This document shows, in pieces, positions 1-5,128 of a stretch of DNA of 5,524 bases (the first letter of the stretch is position 1; each line of letters opens with the position of its first letter). Source of the stretch: an uncultured Ilumatobacter sp. GTDB taxonomy: Bacteria; Actinomycetota; Acidimicrobiia; Acidimicrobiales; Ilumatobacteraceae. Both the position numbers and the translations under genes were made by a program. Location of the stretch: assembly GCA_938049325.1 (NCBI GenBank), contig CALICC010000256.1, positions 1 through 5,524 of the forward strand, read 5' to 3'. Below the pieces are notes generated by a model. The model was not told the origin of the DNA. It saw only the letters and a program-made list of their open reading frames with translations, and made no database searches.

Positions 1-2
1 AG

Positions 3-821
3 GCGTGGCATTGGGAAGGGCTGCGTCAACGCGAGCTACGCATTCAACGTTTCACCGACGACGGGTCACTCGTGCACCCGCCGGCAAACTCGAACCCGGC
101 CACGCAGAGCATGGACTACGACTGGATCGTGGCGAGTGGCACCGCAACGCTCTACAGCTTCACCGTCGCGCACTATCCGCAGGTGCCGTCGTTCGATTAC
201 CCGCACATCGTCGGGCTGGTCGAACTCGAAGAGGGCGTCCGCCTCGTGTCGACGATCGTCGGGTGCACCGTCGACCAACTCGAAGTCGGTATGCCGCTCG
301 AGTTGTCGTTCGTCGACACTGACGACGACGTCACCTTGCATCAGTTCATGCCAGCGAAGGCGCCGCGTGCCGTACGCACTCGCACGGTTGGCGAAGCAGT
401 GGTCGGGACGCGACTGCCGATCTGTCCGATTCCGCTCGACCCGCTCCTCATCGTGTCGACGGCGATCGCCACGCGTGACTTCCAGGACGTGCACCACAAC
501 CGTGACGTCGCTCAATCCCGCGGCTCGAAGGACATCTTCATGAACATCCTCACCACCGCCGGGCTGGTGCAGCGTTGGATCGGTGATTGGGCCGGCGACG
601 GAGTCGAGTTCCACAACATCAAGATCGGCCTCGGTGCACCGAACTACCCGGGCGACATCATGACCATGTCGGGGGCTGTGTCGGCGGTCGATTCGGGTCC
701 GGATGGCACTCGAATCACGGTCGGCTACATCGGTCGCAACTCGCTCGGCGCGCATGTCACCGGGACCGCGGAGATCTCGCTGCCTGAAGAAGCAACGAGC
801 GACGAGGGGCCGGTCTCATGA
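3..821 (+). CDS. DUF35 (OB-fold) / MaoC-like hydratase fusion protein, 5'-truncated
   Basis: The frame is open from base 3, so the true start lies outside the window; a GTG at 72 is only an internal codon. The visible part is 272 residues. Residues 2-9 read WHWEGLRQ, followed by ELRIQRF, the usual opening of DUF35 acyl-CoA-associated proteins (WEGLRxGELRIQRC). An OB-fold region follows (about 38-115, SGTATLYSFTVAHYP and later strands). From about residue 145 a hot-dog MaoC-like domain begins: D159-F-Q-D-V-H164 fits the spacing of the catalytic Asp and His of R-specific enoyl-CoA hydratases (DxNPxH), with Gln and Asp at the Asn and Pro positions. The role inferred is hydration of an enoyl-CoA, with the DUF35 part docking the aldolase encoded next. 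In mycobacterial ChsH2 the order is MaoC then DUF35; here it is reversed. All four cysteines of the DUF35 zinc ribbon are replaced (F17, D20, N31, T34). The substrate is not determinable. The domain call is firm; an active hydratase is likely but unproven. Confidence 0.85.
   Translation, partial: AWHWEGLRQRELRIQRFTDDGSLVHPPANSNPATQSMDYDWIVASGTATLYSFTVAHYPQVPSFDYPHIVGLVELEEGVRLVSTIVGCTVDQLEVGMPLELSFVDTDDDVTLHQFMPAKAPRAVRTRTVGEAVVGTRLPICPIPLDPLLIVSTAIATRDFQDVHHNRDVAQSRGSKDIFMNILTTAGLVQRWIGDWAGDGVEFHNIKIGLGAPNYPGDIMTMSGAVSAVDSGPDGTRITVGYIGRNSLGAHVTGTAEISLPEEATSDEGPVS
804..809 (+). promoter_or_regulatory. Ribosome binding site of the aldolase gene, inside the upstream gene
   Basis: GAGGGG lies 8 bases before the ATG at 818, within the last codons of the hydratase fusion gene. 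It supports the 818 start. Together with the ATGA overlap at 818-821 it indicates translational coupling of the two genes. Confidence 0.7.
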
Positions 822-1993
822 TCGAATTCGCCAACCGCACCGCGATCGCCGGCATCGGCGCCACCGAGTTCTCGAAGAACTCGGGACGCACGCCGATGCA
901 ACTCGCCACCGAAGCCAGTATCGCCGCATGCGCCGACGCAGGTCTCGCGCCGGCGGAGGTCGATGGGATCGTCGTGTTCGGCGCCGAGAAGAACACCGAC
1001 ATCGAAGTGGCCCGCAACTTGGGCGTACGCGAGCTGACGCATTTCTCGATGATCGGCCACGGTGGTGGCGCGGCCTGCGCCACGATCGCGCAAGCCGCAA
1101 TGGCGTTGTACTCGGGTGCCGCGAAGTACGTCCTGGTCTACCGCGCATTCAACGAGCGCTCGTGGCACCGTTTCGGCCAGGGCGTGCAAGGCGCTCATGA
1201 GAGTCCCGAAGCGTTCGACGTCAGTTTCTCGTGGACCACGCCGTTCGGACTGCTCACGCCTGCGCAGTGGATCGCGATGTTCGCCACCCGGTACATGCAC
1301 GAGTACGGAGCGACCACCGAAGACTTCGGTCGGATCGCGGTCGCCGATCGGCGCCATGCAGCGAACAACCCCGCAGCCTTCTTCTACGAGAAGCCGATCA
1401 CGCTCGAGGACCATCAGGCCAGCCGGTGGATCACCGAGCCGCTCCGACTCCTCGACTGCTGCCAGGAATCCGACGGCGGCCAAGCGTTTCTCCTCACCAC
1501 GACCGAACGCGCAGCCGACCTGGCGAGCACGCCCGCTGTGGTCGCCTCGGCAGCGCAAGGTGTTGGTCCTGATCAGCACATGATGCGGTCGTACTACCGC
1601 GAGTCGATCACCGGTCTTCCCGAGATGGGCGTCGTCGCACGCCAGCTCTGGGAGTCGACCGGGCTCACCCCGGCTGATATCCAAACCGCGGTGCTCTATG
1701 ACCACTTCACGCCAATGGTCCTGCCGCAGCTCGAAGAGTTCGGGTTCTGTGGACGCGGTGAGGCGAAGGACTTCATCGCCAACGGCAATATCGAGATCGA
1801 CGGTGGGCTTCCCGTGAACACACACGGCGGCCAGCTCGGCGAGGCGTACATTCACGGGATGAACGGCATCGCCGAAGCGGTGCGTCAGATCCGCGGCACG
1901 TCGGTCAACCAGGTCGACGCGGTCGAGAACGTGTTGGTGACTGCGGGCACCGGTGTGCCCACCAGCGGCCTCATTCTCACGCAGCCGTCCTGA
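818..1993 (+). CDS. Thiolase-fold lipid-transfer protein, Ltp2-type acyl-CoA aldolase
   Basis: The 391-residue protein is full length for the SCP2-thiolase/lipid-transfer family. It opens with RTAIAGIGATEFSKNSG, typical of this group. Where true thiolases carry the nucleophilic Cys after the GG pair (GGCS), this protein has GGGAAC around residues 82-87: the nucleophile position is Gly and the nearest Cys is C87, three residues on. The C-terminal half has Y294-D-H-F-T-P, N334-T-H-G-G and GEAY344-IHGMN, and the usual second catalytic Cys (CxG) is absent (TAGTGVPTSG). From memory, tyrosines 294 and 344 are the functional residues reported for the Thermomonospora curvata steroid aldolase Ltp2, and both positions match. 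The inferred reaction is retro-aldol cleavage of a beta-hydroxyacyl-CoA, as in steroid or bile-acid side-chain degradation, rather than thiolysis. The start overlaps the upstream stop (ATGA), and the partner DUF35 domain lies in that upstream product. The substrate could also be a non-steroid branched acyl-CoA. Confidence 0.85.
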   Translation: MIEFANRTAIAGIGATEFSKNSGRTPMQLATEASIAACADAGLAPAEVDGIVVFGAEKNTDIEVARNLGVRELTHFSMIGHGGGAACATIAQAAMALYSGAAKYVLVYRAFNERSWHRFGQGVQGAHESPEAFDVSFSWTTPFGLLTPAQWIAMFATRYMHEYGATTEDFGRIAVADRRHAANNPAAFFYEKPITLEDHQASRWITEPLRLLDCCQESDGGQAFLLTTTERAADLASTPAVVASAAQGVGPDQHMMRSYYRESITGLPEMGVVARQLWESTGLTPADIQTAVLYDHFTPMVLPQLEEFGFCGRGEAKDFIANGNIEIDGGLPVNTHGGQLGEAYIHGMNGIAEAVRQIRGTSVNQVDAVENVLVTAGTGVPTSGLILTQPS

Positions 1994-2007
1994 TCACGCC
2001 CGCGCTC

Positions 2008-2098
2008 TCCGTCCGGCTTCTCGGTCCGACTTCTCGGTTCGACTTCTCGGTCCAACTTCTCGGTCCAACTTCTCGGTCAGGTCTCTCGGTCCGATTCT
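2008..2098 (+). repeat. Seven tandem copies of a 13-bp repeat
   Basis: Seven consecutive 13-base units start at 2008, 2021, 2034, 2047, 2060, 2073 and 2086, with consensus TCGGTCCGACTTC. Units 4 and 5 are identical (TCGGTCCAACTTC); the outer units (TCCGTCCGGCTTC, TCGGTCAGGTCTC, TCGGTCCGATTCT) have diverged. Each good unit begins with TCGGTCCGA, which is palindromic around a central T. The array fills most of the gap between the aldolase stop and the TetR gene. Because 13 is not a multiple of 3, translating through it would give a frame-cycling 13-residue peptide repeat, so it is unlikely to be coding. It may be a slippage-born minisatellite, or a set of protein-binding sites for the adjacent regulator; the sequence does not decide. 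Confidence 0.9.
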
Positions 2099-2120
2099 TT
2101 CAGGTGTCGGGGGGCGTCAG

Positions 2121-2135
2121 TATCGTGTCGTCGTG
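2121..2135 (+). promoter_or_regulatory. Possible -10 element for a leaderless TetR transcript
   Basis: TATCGT at 2121-2126 resembles an actinobacterial -10 hexamer and sits 6 bases before an in-frame GTG (2133) and 12 before the ATG (2139). No good Shine-Dalgarno is placed for either start: the G run at 2109-2114 is too far away. A short-leader or leaderless transcript is therefore possible. No convincing -35 was found. Confidence 0.25.
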
Positions 2136-2138
2136 GAA

Positions 2139-2939
2139 ATGACGGAGCGTCGGAGATTCAGCAGTCGTGAAGCGCGCGACGAGGTGGTCGCCGCGGGTCA
2201 CCGCTTGTTGCTCGAGCGCGGCGTCGAGGCCGGGCTCGGTCGTGTCACCTTGCAGGATGCCGTGTCGGAGTCGGGCGTGCCACGAGCGTCCGCGTATCGC
2301 GCGTTCTCCACTGGCGAAGGCGACCCGCAAGACGTCTTTCGTCTCGCGGTCGTCACGAAGCTGATCGAGTCGATCGAACCCGACGTCAGTGGCGTGCTCG
2401 ATGTGATCGCGCCCGCGATCATGAACCCGAGCGAGACGCCGGAGGAACGAGCGGTGGCGCTGCGCGAGATCGTTCGCCTCTGGACCGACGGCAACCTCCA
2501 GACCTCGCTCGCCGATAGCGGGCTGCGAGCGCTCGACGCAATCGCTGTTGCCGCCACTGTCGATCCGATCGGAAGTGCGCCGGTACTCGAGTCGGTTCGG
2601 CGCTCACATGAACGCTCACACCAGGCGTTCTTGCCGTTGTACAAGTCGCTCATCGACATGTTCGGACTGCGTCTGCGACCAGGGTTGTCCATCGAGCGAC
2701 TGGCCTCGATGTTCCGTGCGTCGATGGCGATGGCGCAGACGGAGTGGATACTCCAGCCAACCCATCGCTACACCTCGCGCCCAACCGGCGTCGACGGAAC
2801 ACTGGTCGAGTGGACGTTCGTCGGGATCGTGATCGAGGGGCTCGTCCTGGCATGTTTCGAATCGGATCCTGATGCTGTCGTCAAGACGGATCTGAGCAGC
2901 TGGCTTTCCTCCTCTTCCACCTCCTCTTCTTCCTCCTGA
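2139..2939 (+). CDS. TetR-family transcriptional regulator with polyserine C-terminal tail
   Basis: This is a 266-residue protein. Residues 7-60 form a TetR-type DNA-binding domain: helix 1 FSSREARDEVVAAGHRLLLERG, then the helix-turn-helix VTLQDAVSESGVPRASAYRAF at about 36-56. The remainder, about 60-250, is a helical ligand/dimerisation domain with no recognisable subfamily signature, so the ligand is unknown. The length is somewhat above the usual 190-230 residues. ATG 2139 is chosen because the domain begins directly after it. GTG 2133 adds only two residues, and the frame further upstream runs through the 13-bp repeat array and into the aldolase gene. The last residues (WLSSSSTSSSSS) come from a TCC/TCT-rich pyrimidine tract and look like low-complexity expansion rather than a folded element. 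It lies 145 bases after the aldolase on the same strand. Control of that operon, or of itself through the repeat array, is possible but rests on position alone. Confidence 0.88.
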   Translation: MTERRRFSSREARDEVVAAGHRLLLERGVEAGLGRVTLQDAVSESGVPRASAYRAFSTGEGDPQDVFRLAVVTKLIESIEPDVSGVLDVIAPAIMNPSETPEERAVALREIVRLWTDGNLQTSLADSGLRALDAIAVAATVDPIGSAPVLESVRRSHERSHQAFLPLYKSLIDMFGLRLRPGLSIERLASMFRASMAMAQTEWILQPTHRYTSRPTGVDGTLVEWTFVGIVIEGLVLACFESDPDAVVKTDLSSWLSSSSTSSSSS

Positions 2940-2956
2940 CTCCTCTTCTTCCTCCT
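2904..2956 (+). repeat. Polypyrimidine tract across the TetR stop codon
   Basis: Of these 53 bases only three are purines (2919, 2938, 2939). The tract encodes the polyserine end of the TetR protein and runs on beyond its TGA. It includes ACCTCCTCTT, similar to the anti-Shine-Dalgarno end of 16S rRNA. Such a homopurine-homopyrimidine stretch can slip in replication and may form unusual DNA structures; neither effect is shown here. Confidence 0.85.
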
Positions 2957-2958
2957 GA
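2921..2958 (+). repeat. Exact 19-bp tandem duplication
   Basis: CTCCTCTTCTTCCTCCTGA occurs at 2921-2939 and again immediately at 2940-2958 with no mismatch. The first copy carries the TetR stop codon. The second TGA falls in another frame, so it is not used. The perfect identity suggests a recent duplication by slippage. Confidence 0.95.
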
Positions 2959-3000
2959 GCCGTAGCGCGCGTACGTGGCGCGTCGTTTGCGCATCCGTTG

Positions 3001-3063
3001 CGTCTTCAATGCGTGTTCGTCCGTGTTCAGGCAGTTGATGTGAACGGACTACTTTGCGTTCAC
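3001..3063 (+). promoter_or_regulatory. PHO-box-like repeats upstream of the phosphatase
   Basis: Three direct repeats of the form CGT(C/G)TTC begin at 3001, 3012 and 3022, spaced 11 and 10 bases. They are followed by a perfect 7-bp inverted repeat, GTGAACG at 3040-3046 and CGTTCAC at 3057-3063, with a 10-base spacer. A further CGTTCAC lies at 3107-3113. PHO boxes of actinobacteria are built from direct repeats of about 11 bases with a GTTCAC-like core, and the gene that follows is a PhoX-type phosphatase. PhoP control is inferred, not shown. The inverted orientation of one element is unlike a standard direct-repeat PHO box. No clear -10 was identified. Confidence 0.45.
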
Positions 3064-3095
3064 GCCGCAGTCGACACACCGACACCTCACGGGCC

Positions 3096-3117
3096 TTGAC
3101 TGAGAGCGTTCACTCAA
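3096..3117 (+). promoter_or_regulatory. Imperfect inverted repeat just before the phosphatase ribosome binding site
   Basis: TTGACTGA (3096-3103) and TCACTCAA (3110-3117) pair with a single mismatch around a 6-base loop, ending 3 bases before the AAGGGAG motif. It overlaps the third CGTTCAC element (3107-3113). It may be an operator half-site pair or a small 5'-leader hairpin, or be chance; the arms are short. Confidence 0.3.
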
Positions 3118-3120
3118 ACC

Positions 3121-3127
3121 AAGGGAG
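3121..3127 (+). promoter_or_regulatory. Ribosome binding site of the phosphatase gene
   Basis: AAGGGAG ends 5 bases before ATG 3133. It fixes this start, which also gives a complete Tat signal peptide. Confidence 0.75.
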
Positions 3128-3132
3128 CATCC

Positions 3133-5055
3133 ATGTCTGTCGACGACCAGCCATCCAATCCAACCGACAACCGACCGTTTGTCGATGTGCTCGGCACAGC
3201 GATTTCGCGCCGCAACGTCATGAAAGGTGGTGCTGCCGCCGCAGCGACGCTCTTCATCGCGCCGCACGTCGCCAATGCCGACTACTCGGGCGACGACTAC
3301 GACGAGAACTGGAACCGCATTCCCGGCTCGCGCAACAGTCGCGTTCGGTTCGAGCCGACACCCAATCCGGGTGGACCCGATCCGATGATCTCGCCTGACT
3401 ACGAGTACACATCGATCATCCCGTGGGGCACGCCGTTGTTTCCGGGCGTACCCGAAATCGATCCGACCGACGTCGCGTCCAACGGGTCGGCCAACCAGGA
3501 GCAACAGGTCGGCATCGGTCACGACGGCATCTGGTTCTTCCCCGATGTGGAAGACACCGACGGCGACGGCAACGACGACTGGAAGCACAACTGGGACCGT
3601 CGCGACTGGGATTACGACGACCCGTCGAACACGAACGGTGTCCTGTGCCTGAACCATGAGTTCGGCTTCACGTCGCACGTGCTCGGCAAGCCGGCGCCAG
3701 AGAATCTCGAAGACGTCCGCACCATGCAGGCAGCGCACGGCGTCACCTGCGTCGAAATCGCGAAGGGCGAGGACGGTTGGAAAGAGGTCGTACCGAGCAG
3801 CCGCAACCGCCGTATCACGCCGAACACTCCGGTCGAGTTCACCGGACCAGCAGCGGGAAGCCCGCTGCTCGAGACGCCTTCGGGCAGCGAGCCGGCCGGC
3901 ACGTTGAACAACTGCGGCAGCGGTTACACGCCTTGGGGCACCTATCTGACCTGTGAGGAGAACTTCAACGGCTACTACGGCTACACCGACGAGGCGTATG
4001 AAGTCACTCCAGAGCAGGAGCGCTACGGCTTCACCGCAGGCGGCTTCGGCTATGGCTGGTATCAGTTCGATGAGCGTTGGGACATCAGCAACCCGAACTC
4101 GAAGAACGACGAGAACCGCTTCGGGTGGATCGTCGAGATCGATCCGAACGATCCGGGTGCAAAGCCGAAGAAGCGCACCGCACTCGGCCGTGTCAAACAC
4201 GAAGGCTGCGCGATCGCCATCGGTCGTCGCGGCCGCGTCGTTGCCTACATGGGCGACGACCAACGCTTCGACTACATCTACAAGTTCGTGTCCGCAGGCC
4301 ATTGGCAGACCATGCTCGCCGAGGGGAAGAGCCCGCTCGACGAGGGCACGTTGTACGTCGCCCGTTTCGACGACGACTTCACCGGAGAGTGGCTCGAGTT
4401 GTCGCCGAACAACCCGGTGCTGGCCGACTGGACGCTCGACGAGTGTCTCGTGTACACGCGCCTCGCGGCCGACGCTGTCGGCGCGACGCCGATGGACCGT
4501 CCCGAGTGGACGACCATCGGCCGACGCCAAGAGGTGTACTGCACGCTGACCAACAACTCGCGCCGAACCGAAGCGGACGCGGCCAACCCGCAGGCCCCGA
4601 ACCTCAACGGTCACATCATCCGGTGGCGCGACACGAAGCGACACACCGGCACCGACTTCCGGTGGGACATCTATGTCCTCTCCGACGACACCTTGCCCGA
4701 AAACGGCGGTGACGAGTCCTACTCGTTCGCCAGCCCAGATGGCTTGTGGGCTGACCCGACCGGCCGCCTCTTCATCGGCACCGATGGCCGTCAACCGTTC
4801 GGCAACAATCAGCTCGTCGTCGCCGACACCCGCCGCGACGAGTTCCGGCGTTTGTTTGCCGGCGTCGACGGCGACGAGATCACCGGAACGACCGTGACGC
4901 CCGATCGACGAACGATGTTCATCAACATGCAGCATCCGGGCAACGGTGACCCGACCCGCACGAACTTCCCGGTGCCTGGCGCTGGTGGTCCAGAGGTACC
5001 GCGTGACTCGACGATCGTGATCACCCGCAAGAACGGCGGCACGGTCGGTTCATAA
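3133..5055 (+). CDS. phoX: PhoX-family (DUF839) Tat-exported alkaline phosphatase
   Basis: This is a 640-residue precursor. Residues 25-31 are SRRNVMK, a twin-arginine motif, followed by an Ala-rich hydrophobic stretch and a likely cleavage at ANA49-D50, so the folded, metal-loaded enzyme is exported by Tat. PhoX enzymes hydrolyse phosphomonoesters outside the cytoplasm using an iron/calcium cluster. Family motifs seen in order: N174-H-E176; N-N-C261-G-S-G-Y-T-P-W-G-T with L-T-C274-E275-E276-N; K-H356-E357-G-C; Y-M-G-D375-D376-Q-R-F-D-Y-I-Y-K-F; and S-P535-D536-G-L-W with FIGTDG. These supply the Cys, Glu and Asp ligands expected of the family. Residues 138-168, between HDGIWFFP and GVLCLNHE, form an aspartate-rich insertion containing DTDGDGNDD, a calcium-loop-like motif. 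A strong ribosome site and upstream PHO-box-like repeats suggest phosphate-starvation control. It is transcribed alone and ends in a strong hairpin. Activity could be on diesters or other phosphate esters; the family is secure, the exact substrate is not. Confidence 0.92.
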   Translation: MSVDDQPSNPTDNRPFVDVLGTAISRRNVMKGGAAAAATLFIAPHVANADYSGDDYDENWNRIPGSRNSRVRFEPTPNPGGPDPMISPDYEYTSIIPWGTPLFPGVPEIDPTDVASNGSANQEQQVGIGHDGIWFFPDVEDTDGDGNDDWKHNWDRRDWDYDDPSNTNGVLCLNHEFGFTSHVLGKPAPENLEDVRTMQAAHGVTCVEIAKGEDGWKEVVPSSRNRRITPNTPVEFTGPAAGSPLLETPSGSEPAGTLNNCGSGYTPWGTYLTCEENFNGYYGYTDEAYEVTPEQERYGFTAGGFGYGWYQFDERWDISNPNSKNDENRFGWIVEIDPNDPGAKPKKRTALGRVKHEGCAIAIGRRGRVVAYMGDDQRFDYIYKFVSAGHWQTMLAEGKSPLDEGTLYVARFDDDFTGEWLELSPNNPVLADWTLDECLVYTRLAADAVGATPMDRPEWTTIGRRQEVYCTLTNNSRRTEADAANPQAPNLNGHIIRWRDTKRHTGTDFRWDIYVLSDDTLPENGGDESYSFASPDGLWADPTGRLFIGTDGRQPFGNNQLVVADTRRDEFRRLFAGVDGDEITGTTVTPDRRTMFINMQHPGNGDPTRTNFPVPGAGGPEVPRDSTIVITRKNGGTVGS

Positions 5056-5062
5056 CCCGAAT

Positions 5063-5106
5063 ACGGTGAGCTGTCAGCCGGGGAATCCCGGTCGACAGCT
5101 CACCGT
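5063..5106. terminator. Long hairpin between convergent genes, probable bidirectional terminator
   Basis: The 13-base arms ACGGTGAGCTGTC (5063-5075) and GACAGCTCACCGT (5094-5106) are perfectly complementary. The 18-base loop contains a second 5-bp stem, CCGGG/CCCGG (5078-5082 and 5087-5091). It lies 7 bases after the phosphatase stop and 22 bases beyond the end of the facing gene, the expected place for a shared terminator. No long T run follows on either strand, which is common in high-GC actinobacteria. Confidence 0.85.
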
Positions 5107-5128
5107 TGCGCTTCTCGACGCGGAGAGC

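Noticed and set aside
66..755. Minus-strand open frame of 229 codons over the hydratase fusion gene
   Set aside because: Arg/Asp/Val-rich shadow translation without motifs, opposite a frame with recognisable DUF35 and MaoC signatures.
72..821. GTG at 72 as the true start of the hydratase fusion protein
   Set aside because: The same frame upstream encodes WEGLRQRELRIQRF, the conserved start of the DUF35 domain, so the gene continues out of the window.
725..1855. Minus-strand open frame of 376 codons over the aldolase gene
   Set aside because: Shadow frame caused by GC bias; no family motif, and the plus-strand frame is a clear thiolase-fold protein.
2008..2098. CRISPR array
   Set aside because: The 13-bp units are directly adjacent with no spacers and are too short for CRISPR repeats.
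1953..2138. Extended N-terminus for the TetR protein from an ATG at 1953
   Set aside because: It would overlap the aldolase C-terminus and translate the 13-bp repeat array as a frame-cycling peptide. The TetR domain begins right after ATG 2139.
3096..3101. TTGACT as a -35 promoter hexamer
   Set aside because: It matches the consensus well, but no -10 lies 16-18 bases downstream, and a transcript from there would begin at or beyond the phosphatase start codon.
3049..4935. Long open frame on the minus strand (628 codons) antisense to the phosphatase
   Set aside because: It lies over a gene with a signal peptide, ribosome site and full family motifs. The translation is Val/Arg-rich without domains, as expected for the complement of a high-GC gene.
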